Assembly (NCBI GenBank): GCA_910575625.1
Contig: CAJTFD010000001.1
Coordinates: 248,001 to 312,000 of the forward strand
DNA: 64,000 bases
Reading direction: 5' to 3'
Source of the DNA: Clostridia bacterium
GTDB taxonomy: Bacteria > Bacillota > Clostridia > Lachnospirales > Lachnospiraceae
The notes under the pieces were generated by a model. It saw nothing but the letters and a program-made list of their open reading frames with translations. It was not told the DNA's origin and searched no databases. How positions within the stretch are numbered: the first letter of the stretch is position 1; every line of letters starts with the position of its first letter. Of the stretch, positions 1 to 8,808 are shown piece after piece. The position numbers and the translations under genes are program-made.

Positions 1-691
1 TAACAGACATCCAGTTTTCCAGCGTCATGACAGCTCCGATGGTGCCGACCATCTTCCTGAGCATCATCATGGGTATCATTGCAGATAAATGCGGGCTGAA
101 TAAGCTCATATCCGTATGTTTTATCGCATCGTCCGCAGGATTTATACTGCGGTGCACTGCCACCTGATGCTGATGCTGGGCGGCTCCATGATCACCACCA
201 ATTTCCAGATCACCGCACTGACCACCCTGAAAGGATACAGCGAGACTTATGCCGGAAGCTTCGGTACAGCCCTGATGATCGGCGCGATCTTGGGTTCCAT
301 CTTCCTCCCGCCTGTCATCCTTGGCAGCAAGAAAGCCCCTTTACTCCTTCTCCTCTCCGGCTTATCTGCTGCCCTTGGTATGATCGCCATCCCGTTGGGA
401 TCCGCCATCTTGATCTACATCGGCTCCTTTGCCAACGGTTTTCTGCGTTCCGGTATCATTTCTGTCATGATGACATTACCCGTCATGTTCCCGGAGATCG
501 GACCCAGATATGCGGGCACGGCGGGAGGTCTGGCCGTTACGATGGAATTGATCGGCGCAGTCGTTATACCGACTTATATCATCGTGCCGCTGGGCAGCGG
601 AAACCTGATCGCATATTTCATGCTGGGTGCATTATGCACCGCAGTTTCTGCCGTACTCTGTTCCACGGCATCGAGAGTACTTACGAAATAG
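1..691 (+). pseudogene. MFS transporter, C-terminal part, frameshifted and cut by the window edge
   Basis: Two overlapping frames together read as the second half of a major facilitator superfamily permease. Frame 3 (from base 3 to the TGA at 165-167) carries a GIIADKCG loop typical of the MFS cytoplasmic motif. Frame 2 then continues from about base 150 with four to five hydrophobic helices up to the TAG at 689-691. The switch needs one lost base (or two gained) around 150-165. No stop separates the first part from the left edge, so the 5' half lies outside. It precedes a UroD-type methyltransferase gene by 29 bases and probably belongs to the same operon, where it could import a methylated substrate (inference). 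A consensus error is an alternative to a true pseudogene. Confidence 0.6.
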
Positions 692-720
692 TCCATTTTA
701 TTTATAAGGAGAAAAATATC

Positions 721-1713
721 ATGATAACAAGCAAAGAAAATATGTTATTAGCATTGGAACATCAAAAACCCGAATGGGTCCCGTCCATGGCTGAGATGAT
801 CATGTGCGGCGGGGCACAGGAAACATTTGAAAACGGCCCCCTCGGCGGCGGGACAGATGGTTTCGGCATAAAATGGGTCGCCACCAGATCCTCCGGCGGA
901 CAGGGCACGCCTGCCCCCAACCAGTGCCTCTTCGACGATATTGCCGACTGGGAAGACAAAACGGTATTCCCCGACCTGGATGCCTTTGATTGGGAGGGCG
1001 CCGCTCAGTCACAATTATCCGCGGGAAATCCCGAAACCCAGCTGGTGGAATATCAGTGCTGGAACTGGTCATTCCTGCGCCTGACCCATCTGATGGGATT
1101 CGAAAATGCACTCTGTGCGATGCTCGAAGACCCGGACGCATGCATGGCTTTCTTTGACGCAGTCGCCGACTATAAGATCCGTCTGGCCGAAAGAGCCGTC
1201 CATTATTTTAAGCCGGACATGATCACGTCCTTCGATGATGTGGCGACAGAACGGGGATTATTCATGTCACCGGACGCTTACCGCGAACTGATCAAGCCAA
1301 GCCATACCAAAGTAAATAAAGCGATCCAGGAGATGGGTGTCATCCCGGCCATCCATTGCTGCGGAAACTGCCAGGAGATCATCCCGGATTTTATCGAGGA
1401 AGGAAACGCGGCCTGGAGTTCTGCACAGCCCATCAATGATATCGCCGCGATCTTACAGCAGTACGGCAGCAAGATAACTGTGATCGGCGGCTACGACACC
1501 AACGGAAGACCGGCCCAGCCAAGCGCCACCTTAGAAGAGATCAAAGCAGAAGTACACAGAGCGATCGATACCTATGCTCCATATGGCAGCTATATCTTCT
1601 TTGGATTTTCACTGGTGGACAGCGAGGATCCAAAAGAGATCATGAAAGCCATGATGCCGATCTTTGAAGAAGCGGGAAAATATGGCCGGACATTTTACAA
1701 CAAGGTCGGATGA
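721..1713 (+). CDS. Uroporphyrinogen decarboxylase (UroD)/MtaA-family protein, probable corrinoid methyltransferase
   Basis: A 330-residue protein of the UroD superfamily. The start at 721 follows AAGGAG (706-711); a longer frame from 634 lacks such a site. The C-terminal half holds an HCCGNC motif (about residues 212-217). This resembles the zinc-binding His/Cys set of MtaA-type methylcobamide:coenzyme M or tetrahydrofolate methyltransferases and differs from heme-pathway HemE. Members of this family usually move methyl groups between corrinoid proteins and a thiol or folate in O-demethylation or methylamine use. Here it lies between a transporter and a G3E GTPase and no heme genes are nearby, which favours the one-carbon role. 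No corrinoid-binding protein is visible, but the operon continues off the left edge. Substrate unknown. Confidence 0.8.
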   Translation: MITSKENMLLALEHQKPEWVPSMAEMIMCGGAQETFENGPLGGGTDGFGIKWVATRSSGGQGTPAPNQCLFDDIADWEDKTVFPDLDAFDWEGAAQSQLSAGNPETQLVEYQCWNWSFLRLTHLMGFENALCAMLEDPDACMAFFDAVADYKIRLAERAVHYFKPDMITSFDDVATERGLFMSPDAYRELIKPSHTKVNKAIQEMGVIPAIHCCGNCQEIIPDFIEEGNAAWSSAQPINDIAAILQQYGSKITVIGGYDTNGRPAQPSATLEEIKAEVHRAIDTYAPYGSYIFFGFSLVDSEDPKEIMKAMMPIFEEAGKYGRTFYNKVG

Positions 1714-1717
1714 TCGT

Positions 1718-2323
1718 ATGGAGATACTGATCATTGGCGGTTTTCTGGGCGCAGGTAAGACGACCACACTGGCCCAGATCGCCGGATATCTGACCCATAC
1801 CATGCACGACCAGGTTGTGATCTTGGAAAACGAGATCAGTGACACAGGGGTCGACGACCAATTATTGACAAGATCCGGTTTCCAGGTCAAAGAGATGCTC
1901 GCAGGCTGCATCTGCTGTTCCAGTTCCGCCCAGCTGACCGATACGATCAAAGAGATCGAAAACGTATACCATCCAAAATGGCTGATCATCGAGGCCACCG
2001 GCCTGGCCTACCCGGACGCCATCTGGGATACAATCCATACCGAGTTCCAGATAGATGCCAAGATCATCACTTTATTAGATGCCAGCCGCTGGATGCGCCT
2101 CCAAAAAGCTATGCCCCAGTTCGCGGATGCCCAGCTGACAAGAGCCGATGTGATCATCATCAACAAGACCGATCTGGTCACAGACAAACAGCTCCTGCAG
2201 ATACGCGATTCCCTGCAGCGGCCGATCACCTGTGCCCATATCTTAGAGAGATCCATGCTAAAGATTACCGACACAGGATTTTGGGAAAATATGTTCAAAA
2301 TATTGGAGGCCAGCTATGTGTAA
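1718..2323 (+). CDS. Short G3E (CobW/HypB/UreG-type) GTPase
   Basis: A P-loop GTPase of the G3E metallochaperone class. The ATG at 1718 begins MEILIIGGFLGAGKTT, so Walker A is at residues 7-16. A GCICC motif near residue 63 matches the CxCC metal site of CobW-like proteins, and NKTD supplies guanine specificity. At 201 residues it stops before the C-terminal CobW domain found in most 300-400 residue members. It starts four bases after the UroD-like gene and overlaps the next gene by eight bases, so the three are probably co-translated. Role inferred from context: metal or cofactor delivery or reactivation for a corrinoid methyl-transfer system. Longer in-frame starts upstream lie inside the previous gene and are unlikely. 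Confidence 0.8.
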   Translation: MEILIIGGFLGAGKTTTLAQIAGYLTHTMHDQVVILENEISDTGVDDQLLTRSGFQVKEMLAGCICCSSSAQLTDTIKEIENVYHPKWLIIEATGLAYPDAIWDTIHTEFQIDAKIITLLDASRWMRLQKAMPQFADAQLTRADVIIINKTDLVTDKQLLQIRDSLQRPITCAHILERSMLKITDTGFWENMFKILEASYV

Positions 2324-2711
2324 AGAGCATCGGGAACACCATCATACACACCATGAGAAGAAAGAGGCCGCGGGCATCTTTATCTCTCACCACGAGGGCG
2401 CGACAGTCTTTACGGTCACAAGAGGATACCCTCTGTCTTACGAAGAAATATTAGCGATCATACCCGAGCGATTGCAGCAGCTTTCCGCGTGGGTGGAGGA
2501 AAATGGCGGATTCGTCGGCCATATAAAAGGCTCTGTGACAGATGTCTCGCGTTGCGCCATGTTATCCACAACAGGAGGAGCATGCAGCGTAAAAGAAACG
2601 ACAAGCCCATCCGTAAAACTCAGATTGACTTGTATCATATTTATGTTTACGATCTACGAGGAAAAAATGTGCAGCAAGATCGACCAGACACTTGCCCTCC
2701 TCAGATCCTGA
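2316..2711 (+). CDS. Small His-rich conserved protein of the methyl-transfer operon
   Basis: A 131-residue protein whose ATG lies inside the last codons of the G3E GTPase gene (ATGTGTAA overlap). The N-terminus is His-rich (HREHHHTHH, residues 5-13), which suggests metal binding. The remainder is a compact alpha/beta-looking domain with a central GHIKG motif and no membrane segment or signal peptide. I do not recognise a named family. Translational coupling to a GTPase that lacks its C-terminal domain suggests the two proteins work together, perhaps with this one supplying the missing metal-handling part (inference). It is the last gene of the left operon; a GC-rich hairpin follows 11 bases later. 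Confidence 0.65.
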   Translation: MCKEHREHHHTHHEKKEAAGIFISHHEGATVFTVTRGYPLSYEEILAIIPERLQQLSAWVEENGGFVGHIKGSVTDVSRCAMLSTTGGACSVKETTSPSVKLRLTCIIFMFTIYEEKMCSKIDQTLALLRS

Positions 2712-2722
2712 ATACACAAAAA

Positions 2723-2751
2723 TGCCCCCGCGATCCTCCATTGCGGGGGCA
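2723..2751. terminator. GC-rich hairpin between the methyl-transfer and pab operons
   Basis: Perfect 9-bp stem TGCCCCCGC / GCGGGGGCA with an 11-base loop. It follows the + strand operon, but the U-tract is on the other side: bases 2718-2722 are A on the + strand, so a canonical intrinsic terminator is read only on the - strand. It may still slow + strand transcription. Confidence 0.5.
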
Positions 2752-2787
2752 GAACAAGACCACCCTACCCATCACGAAAAAATCCTA

Positions 2788-2816
2788 TTGACATCCCACA
2801 AGAAAACCCGTACAAT
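2788..2816 (+). promoter_or_regulatory. Sigma-A promoter of the pab operon
   Basis: TTGACA (2788-2793), 17-base spacer, TACAAT (2811-2816). The -35 box is perfect and the -10 box has one mismatch. The predicted start near 2823 leaves a leader of about 94 bases before pabA, with a small CCTAAA/TTTAGG hairpin (about 2849-2866). I do not recognise a known riboswitch in it. Confidence 0.8.
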
Positions 2817-2916
2817 AACCCTATCAAACATACATACAGGTTACGGACCTAAACTTACTTTTAGGATAACGACTGTGTCAGTTGGAACGATCAAAAAAGT
2901 AAGGAGGGTCTTTTTT

Positions 2917-3516
2917 ATGTATTACATGATCGACAACTACGATTCTTTTGTCTACAACTTGTCTGCATATTTTGAAGAAGCCGGCCGGGAAGTCCTGGTG
3001 CGGCGGGCAGACCAGGTCTCTCTGTCTGAGATCTACGCCCTGCATCCGGAGGGCATCATCCTCTCCCCCGGCCCCAAACGGCCGGTGGACGCCAAGACTT
3101 CCATCCAGGTCCTTCTGGAATTCCAAAACCGTATCCCCATCCTGGGCGTATGCCTGGGACATCAGGTGATCGGGCATGTATTTGGCGCAGACGTCCGCAA
3201 GGGCAGCCGGCCCATGCACGGGAAGATCACCTCGATCAGCCACAACAACACAGGCTTGTTTTCCGGCCTGCCCGCCAACTTTGACGTGACCCGCTACCAC
3301 TCCCTGGTGGTCCAAGAAGAGCAGCTGCCTGCCTGCCTTGCGGCCAACGCCTGGAGTGAGGACGGCGCGATCATGGGGATGGTCCACCGCACCATGCCGA
3401 TCTGCGGCGTCCAATTCCATCCGGAGGCGGTACTGACCCAATACGGCCACGAACTGCTCCAAAACTTTTATAATATCTGCGAAAGGTGGGATCACTCTTA
3501 TGCGGCTTATGCATGA
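2917..3516 (+). CDS. pabA: Aminodeoxychorismate synthase, glutamine amidotransferase subunit
   Basis: A 199-residue class I glutamine amidotransferase that supplies ammonia for conversion of chorismate to 4-amino-4-deoxychorismate in p-aminobenzoate/folate synthesis. The ATG at 2917 follows AAGGAGGG at 2901-2908. The start reads YYMIDNYDSF, typical of PabA/TrpG; the nucleophile is Cys79 in GVCLGHQ and the His/Glu pair is in HPE near residue 168. PabA and TrpG are hard to separate by sequence. The adjoining PabB and PabC make the folate assignment firm. Overlaps pabB by 17 bases, so translation is probably coupled. Confidence 0.93.
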   Translation: MYYMIDNYDSFVYNLSAYFEEAGREVLVRRADQVSLSEIYALHPEGIILSPGPKRPVDAKTSIQVLLEFQNRIPILGVCLGHQVIGHVFGADVRKGSRPMHGKITSISHNNTGLFSGLPANFDVTRYHSLVVQEEQLPACLAANAWSEDGAIMGMVHRTMPICGVQFHPEAVLTQYGHELLQNFYNICERWDHSYAAYA

Positions 3517-4867
3517 ATCGAATGATCATCCGCCCATCCAGCAGATCTTCGCACAGATCCAAGATCAGAAGGATGCCGTTTTCCTCGACTCCTCCCTGCC
3601 AAACCAACTGGGCCGGTTCTCCATCATCGGACTTGCCCCGTATCTCAAACTGGTACAGGGAGAAAACTTCACAGTCAACGGCGAGATCATCGACACAGAC
3701 CTGACGACCTGGGTAAAAGACTACCTGCGCACCCACCAGGAGACAAACGATACCACGCTCCCTCTGATCTCCGGCGCGATCGGTTATTTTTCTTATGACT
3801 ATGGGCGGAAAAAAGAACAGGTCCAGACACGCCATCCAAAAGAGCTGGACATCCCCGACTGCATCCTGGTCTTCTACGACAACTTCATCATCGAAGACCA
3901 CCAGGAGCACCGGCTGTACCTGATCGCGAACGACCATGGGCAGACGGCCGCTTCCGGGATGGAGCAGATGAAAAAATTGCTGGAAAAGGCCAAACAACAG
4001 CCCTTCATCCCCACAGCCGTATCTTCCGGGCAGGCCAGCGCAACGGCTAATTTTACAAAACAAGATTACATGGACGCTGTACAGCGCATGATCTCCTATA
4101 TCATCGAGGGGGATATCTACATCGCAAACATGACACAGCAACTGCAGATCAAAAGCCCTGTGCAGCCCTTTGAGATGTTCTGGCGGCTGCGCACCGACAA
4201 CCCCTCTCCCTTTGGCGGATATCTCAATTACGGGGACTTCCAGGTCATATCCGCCTCCCCGGAGCGTTTTCTGGAAATGCGAAAGGGAGAGATCCAGACC
4301 CGCCCGATCAAAGGGACCCGGAAACGGGGCAGCACCCCCGAGGAGGACGCTGCGCTGAAGCTGGAACTGCAGCAATCCGGAAAAGACAAGAGCGAACTTC
4401 TGATGATCGTAGACCTGGAACGCAACGACTTAAACCGTATCTGCGTCCCCGGGAGCGTCAAGGTCACGGAACTCTTTTCGGTGGAGACCTACGCGACTGT
4501 CTTCCACCTGATCTCAAACGTGATCGGGACACTGCGCCCCGGGCTGACCGTCATGGATCTGCTGGACGCCACTTTTCCAGGCGGTTCGATCACCGGCGCG
4601 CCGAAACTGCGGGCAATGGAACTGATCGACGAGCTGGAACACAGCCGCCGCAACCTCTACACCGGCTCCATCGGTTACCTGTCCCTGGACGGCTGCTGCG
4701 ACTTTAACATCGTGATACGGACCGCCCTGCATCAAAACGGCCTCTACCATCTGGGCGTGGGCGGCGGGATCACCTATGAATCAGAACTGGGATTTGAATA
4801 CGAAGAAACCCTGCAGAAAGCCCTGGCGCTGTTAAATGCCCTTGACTGCCCAGGCCTGCAGGCTTGA
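3500..4867 (+). CDS. pabB: Aminodeoxychorismate synthase component I
   Basis: A 455-residue chorismate-binding enzyme (anthranilate synthase/PabB family) that aminates chorismate with ammonia from PabA. Visible family motifs are SPERF, the PIKGT signature near residues 269-273, DLERND, and PGGSITGAPK in the C-terminal half. The PIKGT form, where the first Lys-containing position forms the covalent intermediate, points to PabB, not TrpE. The start overlaps the end of pabA; another in-frame ATG lies four codons later. Stop codon lies 15 bases before pabC. Normal length for the family. Confidence 0.92.
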   Translation: MRLMHESNDHPPIQQIFAQIQDQKDAVFLDSSLPNQLGRFSIIGLAPYLKLVQGENFTVNGEIIDTDLTTWVKDYLRTHQETNDTTLPLISGAIGYFSYDYGRKKEQVQTRHPKELDIPDCILVFYDNFIIEDHQEHRLYLIANDHGQTAASGMEQMKKLLEKAKQQPFIPTAVSSGQASATANFTKQDYMDAVQRMISYIIEGDIYIANMTQQLQIKSPVQPFEMFWRLRTDNPSPFGGYLNYGDFQVISASPERFLEMRKGEIQTRPIKGTRKRGSTPEEDAALKLELQQSGKDKSELLMIVDLERNDLNRICVPGSVKVTELFSVETYATVFHLISNVIGTLRPGLTVMDLLDATFPGGSITGAPKLRAMELIDELEHSRRNLYTGSIGYLSLDGCCDFNIVIRTALHQNGLYHLGVGGGITYESELGFEYEETLQKALALLNALDCPGLQA

Positions 4868-4882
4868 AAGGAATAGATCGAT

Positions 4883-5602
4883 ATGCAGATCACACTTGAT
4901 GAAGGCTACCAATTCGGACTGGGCCTCTTTGAGACCATTGCCGTGGAGCGGGGGAAGCCCCTCCTGCTCCCCTGGCATCTGGAGCGGCTCGCGGATTCCA
5001 TGGAAGAACTGGGCATCCACCAGCATGTGGACGAGGCTTCCATCCTCTCCTGGCTATCTGAAAAAAATGCCTCCCACCACGCACTGAAGATCATGGTCTC
5101 CGATGAAAACCTGCTCTACACCCTGCGCCCGAACCCCTATACTGAAATACAGATCCAGGCCGGTTTCCACCTGTCTTACAGCAGCATCTACCGCAACGAA
5201 ACATCCCCCCTGGTACGTCACAAGACGCTGAACTACGGCGACTGCATCCTGGAGAAACGCCGGGCAAAGACCTTATGTCTCGATGAGTCGATCTTCTGCA
5301 ACAGCCGGGGAGAGATCTGCGAGGGGACGACCACCAACATCTTTTTCACCTGCAGGGATAAGATCTACACCCCGCCTGTCTCCTGCGGGCTCCTCCCCGG
5401 CATCATGCGCCGTTTTATCCTGGAAAATTTTCCCGTCATCGAACAGCCGCTGTATAAAGAGGACGTGCTGCACATGGACGGATGCTTCGTCACAAACTCC
5501 CTGATGGGCGTCATGCCTGTCCATACACTGGATCAAAAGAGATTTTCCCGCGATGCGCTGTCAGACGCCTGCCTAAACGCCTGCCGCGCCCTCTTCCTGT
5601 AA
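4883..5602 (+). CDS. pabC: 4-amino-4-deoxychorismate lyase
   Basis: A 239-residue fold-type IV PLP enzyme that releases pyruvate from aminodeoxychorismate to give p-aminobenzoate. The PLP lysine is Lys in HKTLNY (about residue 114). The downstream EGTTTN stretch binds the cofactor phosphate, as in PabC and branched-chain aminotransferases. Position directly after pabA-pabB separates it from aminotransferases of the same fold. A GAAAGGA Shine-Dalgarno lies before the ATG. The last 30 bases overlap the convergent DnaJ-like gene, an antisense 3' overlap that could couple their expression. Confidence 0.9.
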   Translation: MQITLDEGYQFGLGLFETIAVERGKPLLLPWHLERLADSMEELGIHQHVDEASILSWLSEKNASHHALKIMVSDENLLYTLRPNPYTEIQIQAGFHLSYSSIYRNETSPLVRHKTLNYGDCILEKRRAKTLCLDESIFCNSRGEICEGTTTNIFFTCRDKIYTPPVSCGLLPGIMRRFILENFPVIEQPLYKEDVLHMDGCFVTNSLMGVMPVHTLDQKRFSRDALSDACLNACRALFL

Positions 5603-6646
5603 CGTCTGATGGAACACCCGCAGCGCTTCTTTTTGCCGCTCTGTCAGGTTCTGGGGGATCCGTATGTTCAGAGCGATGTACTGATCCCCCCGGCCGCCCA
5701 TCTTCTTTGGCCTGACCAGCCCTCTGCTGATCAGCCGGACCCGCTCATTGAGCTGGGTCCCCTCCGGTATCGTGTGCCAGACATCCCCCTCGATCGTGGG
5801 GACTTTGATCTTCCCGCCCAGGACCAATGTGGTATAATCCACGTCACAAGCAGAATACAGATGATACCCTTTCCGCTCAAATTGAGGATCCTCGTCCAAC
5901 AGCACCACAACGATCAGGTTCTTGCCCCCGCACTCGATCTGCTGGACCTTCTCCTTCTCACCGCAGACGATATCCTCCAGGAAAAAATACTGCCGCTCGT
6001 AGGACCCCGCCGGCACCTTCACCTCAAACTCCCATTTCTTCTCTTGATGGCCCAGGCCATGGCATTCCGGGCAGATCTGCCTGGGGATCTTCCCTTTTCC
6101 GCGGCAGGTATTGCAAAAGACCTCACGGCGCGTCTTATAGCCCCAACTGGATTCAAACTGGACGCGCTTCCCTTTTCCCTCGCAGATCGGACACTCCACA
6201 TATTCGATATCCGCATCGTCCCCCTGACACCGGGGACATTTTTCCTTCGTATAGAACACAACGGGCTTGACCACTTCTTTTAAAGTCTCCGACAAAGTCA
6301 GACGGACGGCCATCCGTATACTCCCGGGCGGCGGCCCCTCCTCCTCTTTCTTTCTGCCCAGGTCACAGGCCCCGCAGTGCCCGTCCTCGGTCTCGTAGCT
6401 GGCGGAACTGTTCTGCGTATTTGTCCGTCTATACGCTTCATGGCCCATATAATCATACTTCCGACGCTGTTCCGGATCCGATAAGGCCGCGTAGGCTTCG
6501 GATATTTCCTGGAATCTAGCCTTGGCTGACGGATCATCGTCCTGGGAATCCGGATGGTATTTTTTTGCCAGTTTCCGATATGCGCTTTTTATCTGTTCCT
6601 GGGTGGCATCGGGTTCTACCCCTAATATCTCATAATAGCTCTTCAC
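5573..6646 (-). CDS. DnaJ-family co-chaperone with zinc-finger domain
   Basis: A 357-residue J-domain protein. The J domain occupies about residues 1-70 with the Hsp70-activating HPD at 31-33. Four CxxCxGxG-like units (CPRC, CPIC, CNTC, CPEC; about residues 136-210) form the zinc domain, and a DnaJ-type substrate-binding C-terminal half follows. The usual Gly/Phe-rich linker is nearly absent and is replaced by a short Glu/Pro stretch. No dnaK or grpE lies beside it, so this is probably a second, specialised DnaJ and not the grpE-dnaK-dnaJ copy. The start is GTG at 6646, eight bases after a perfect AAGGAGG (6660-6654 on the - strand). Confidence 0.88.
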   Translation of the reverse strand: MKSYYEILGVEPDATQEQIKSAYRKLAKKYHPDSQDDDPSAKARFQEISEAYAALSDPEQRRKYDYMGHEAYRRTNTQNSSASYETEDGHCGACDLGRKKEEEGPPPGSIRMAVRLTLSETLKEVVKPVVFYTKEKCPRCQGDDADIEYVECPICEGKGKRVQFESSWGYKTRREVFCNTCRGKGKIPRQICPECHGLGHQEKKWEFEVKVPAGSYERQYFFLEDIVCGEKEKVQQIECGGKNLIVVVLLDEDPQFERKGYHLYSACDVDYTTLVLGGKIKVPTIEGDVWHTIPEGTQLNERVRLISRGLVRPKKMGGRGDQYIALNIRIPQNLTERQKEALRVFHQTLQEEGAAGV

Positions 6647-6769
6647 GGCCTTACCTCCTTCTTTCTTACTCTGATTATAATGTATTTCTTTGGTAAAATC
6701 AATGAATTTGTACTGTTTTTATCCAATTTTATGGTATCACAGCAACTTTCTGATCCACCACAAAAAGAT

Positions 6770-6798
6770 TTGCATCTTTTCCAGATTTCCGCTATAAT
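6770..6798 (+). promoter_or_regulatory. Sigma-A promoter of the TSCPD gene
   Basis: TTGCAT (6770-6775), 17-base spacer, TATAAT (6793-6798). The gene's Shine-Dalgarno and ATG lie 36 bases further on. Confidence 0.75.
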
Positions 6799-6833
6799 GA
6801 TCCTCATAGAAAACAAAATGGAGGACAACCCTA

Positions 6834-7073
6834 ATGAACACATACACGACCAACGGAGTCTGCTCCCAGGCGATCCAATTCGAGATCAAAGACAACAAAG
6901 TCCATCACGTCACCTTCATCGGCGGCTGCCACGGCAACACCCAGGGCATCGCGAAACTGGTGGAGGGCATGGATGTCCACGAAGTGATCTCAAAACTAGA
7001 GGGGACCAACTGCAGCGGCCGCGGCACTTCCTGCCCTGACCAGCTGGCCAGGGCGTTGAAAGCCGCGCTCTGA
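6834..7073 (+). CDS. TSCPD domain small protein
   Basis: A 79-residue single-domain protein with the TSCPD motif near its end (TSCPDQLARAL) and two further conserved cysteines, in GGCHGN and TNCSG. The family is common as a free-standing small protein in Firmicutes; the same domain occurs at the C-terminus of some adenosylcobalamin-dependent ribonucleotide reductases, where the cysteines may bind metal or act in redox. Function of the stand-alone form is not established. TGGAGGA lies nine bases before the ATG, and the gene has its own promoter. Converges on the beta-CASP hydrolase gene with 17 bases between stops. Confidence 0.85.
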   Translation: MNTYTTNGVCSQAIQFEIKDNKVHHVTFIGGCHGNTQGIAKLVEGMDVHEVISKLEGTNCSGRGTSCPDQLARALKAAL

Positions 7074-7090
7074 TCTTAAAATCCGGACCC

Positions 7091-8719
7091 TTAATCCCGG
7101 TCCCATTTATCGCACAGTTTCTGGATCTCATTGGCGAATTTCTTAAGATCCTTATTGGCTCCCCCCTCGTTCTTATGGATCACAGCCAACAGCCTCTGCC
7201 CCATGGAGAGCAGCCTTGCATAGACCAGGTTGACTTTCTGGCTGGCCGCAGTGGCTGCTTTTTTCTGCGGCGCAGGGATGCCCTTGGCCTCATAGACGCA
7301 GCGGTCCGCCGTCAGGTCATAGATCGTCCCGCTAAAAGGCGCCATCGCCTCATATCCCAATTCCGTCTCCAAAAGTTTTGCAAAAGACTCCGTCACCTGG
7401 TCATCCCCGTGGACCACGAAGACTTTCTTCGGCCTCTGCCGCTTAAAAGCCCCTGCCCAGCGCAGCAGCCCCGCCTGATCCGCGTGGCCGCTGACCCCTG
7501 CCAGCACCTGGATCCGCGCCTGCACCTGGATCTCCTCCCCGAAGAGCTTTACAGTGGAAGCGCCCTCCACCAACGCCCGGCCCAGGGTCCCCACCGCCTG
7601 GTAGCCCACAAAGAGGATCGTGGATTCCTTCCGCCACAGGTTGTGTTTCAGATGATGCTTGATGCGCCCGGCATCGCACATCCCGCTGGCGGATATGATC
7701 ACCTTCGGGGCTTCCACCCAATTGATCGCGCGGGAATCCTCCGCCGTGACCGATGTCTTCAGTCCGTTAAAACTGATCGGGTTCACGCCCCGGTCGATCA
7801 GGGCCCGGGCATCCGCATCGTAACAATCCAGCCGGTGTTCCCCAAAGATACTGGTGGCCTCCACAGCCAGCGGACTGTCCACGTACACCGAAAAACCGTC
7901 ATGTCCACGGATCAGCCCATCCTCCTTTATCTGGCGGATAAAATACAGCATCTCCTGGGTCCGCCCCACGGCAAAAGACGGGATCACCACATTCCCGCCC
8001 GCATCAAAGGTCCTCTGGATCACCTCCGCCAAGGCTTTTACATAGTCGGTCCGCTCCCCGTGGCTGCGCTCCCCATACGTGGACTCCATGACCACATAAT
8101 CCGCGTCCTCCACATAGGTGGGGTCTTTGATCAGCGGCTGGTCCAGATTTCCGATATCCCCGGAGAACACCACCTTCTCCGTCTGCAGCCGGCCGTCCCG
8201 CTCCTCGGTGATCCACACCTCAATGCTGGAAGACCCCAGCAGATGGCCCGCGTCCACGAAACGTATCTGCACATTCTGTTCCAGATGGATGACCTGATCA
8301 TAGGCACACCCCACAAAATTTTTCAGCACGCCCAGCGCATCCTCCATGGTATAAGCGGGCACGAACGTCTCCTTGCCCGCCCGTTTCCCCTTCCGGTTGC
8401 GCCACTCCGCCTCAAACATCTGGATGTGTGCGCTGTCACGGAGCATGATGTCGCACAGGTCGCAGGTCGCCTCCGTGGCGTAGACATTGCCCCGGAAACC
8501 TTTTGCATAGATGGCGGGCAGATTTCCGGAATGGTCGATATGTGCGTGGGTGAGGAGTATAAAATCTATATCCCCGGGATTTACAGGCACCTCCACATCT
8601 TCATAGATATTCGGTCCCTGCTTCATCCCACAGTCGACCAAAAATTTACAGGTATCCGCTTCCACCAAAAAACAGCTCCCCGTCACCTCATGTGTAGCCC
8701 CGATAAAAGTCAGCTTCAT
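7091..8719 (-). CDS. MBL-fold beta-CASP hydrolase (RNA-processing type)
   Basis: A 542-residue metallo-beta-lactamase-fold enzyme with the beta-CASP insertion found in CPSF73/RNase J-like nucleases. The zinc motif HAHIDH is at residues 58-63, followed by the second metal His in DAGHLLGS, the GD(I)GN aspartate, and late beta-CASP motifs SGMCDAGR, SGHAD and VHGD. A C-terminal extension of about 70 residues is Lys-rich. Family members cleave RNA, but the substrate here is unknown. The ATG at 8719 follows AAAAGGGGG. A -10-like TATAAT lies upstream with a weak, closely spaced -35. Confidence 0.87.
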   Translation of the reverse strand: MKLTFIGATHEVTGSCFLVEADTCKFLVDCGMKQGPNIYEDVEVPVNPGDIDFILLTHAHIDHSGNLPAIYAKGFRGNVYATEATCDLCDIMLRDSAHIQMFEAEWRNRKGKRAGKETFVPAYTMEDALGVLKNFVGCAYDQVIHLEQNVQIRFVDAGHLLGSSSIEVWITEERDGRLQTEKVVFSGDIGNLDQPLIKDPTYVEDADYVVMESTYGERSHGERTDYVKALAEVIQRTFDAGGNVVIPSFAVGRTQEMLYFIRQIKEDGLIRGHDGFSVYVDSPLAVEATSIFGEHRLDCYDADARALIDRGVNPISFNGLKTSVTAEDSRAINWVEAPKVIISASGMCDAGRIKHHLKHNLWRKESTILFVGYQAVGTLGRALVEGASTVKLFGEEIQVQARIQVLAGVSGHADQAGLLRWAGAFKRQRPKKVFVVHGDDQVTESFAKLLETELGYEAMAPFSGTIYDLTADRCVYEAKGIPAPQKKAATAASQKVNLVYARLLSMGQRLLAVIHKNEGGANKDLKKFANEIQKLCDKWDRD

Positions 8720-8808
8720 CCAAATTCCCCCTTTTATGTGTAAGATCCTGACAATTTATACATCTAATTGTATTATACACAAAAAAAGGCCCCATCAACA
8801 GTCCAAAT

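Noticed and set aside
2823-2916. A riboswitch or T-box in the pabA leader
   Set aside because: Only one small hairpin is visible; there is no T-box sequence, specifier loop or recognised folate aptamer core.
3371-4375. A 334-codon open frame on the - strand within pabA-pabB
   Set aside because: Shadow of two well-supported overlapping pab genes; no start site or family features.
2917-4867. trpG/trpE (anthranilate synthase) for the glutamine amidotransferase and chorismate enzyme
   Set aside because: The PIKGT motif and the adjoining pabC point to p-aminobenzoate synthesis; no other trp genes are present.
7175-8743. A 522-codon open frame on the + strand
   Set aside because: It is the complement of the beta-CASP hydrolase gene, has no ribosome site and reads as His/Arg/Pro-rich shadow sequence; the - strand protein has all family motifs.
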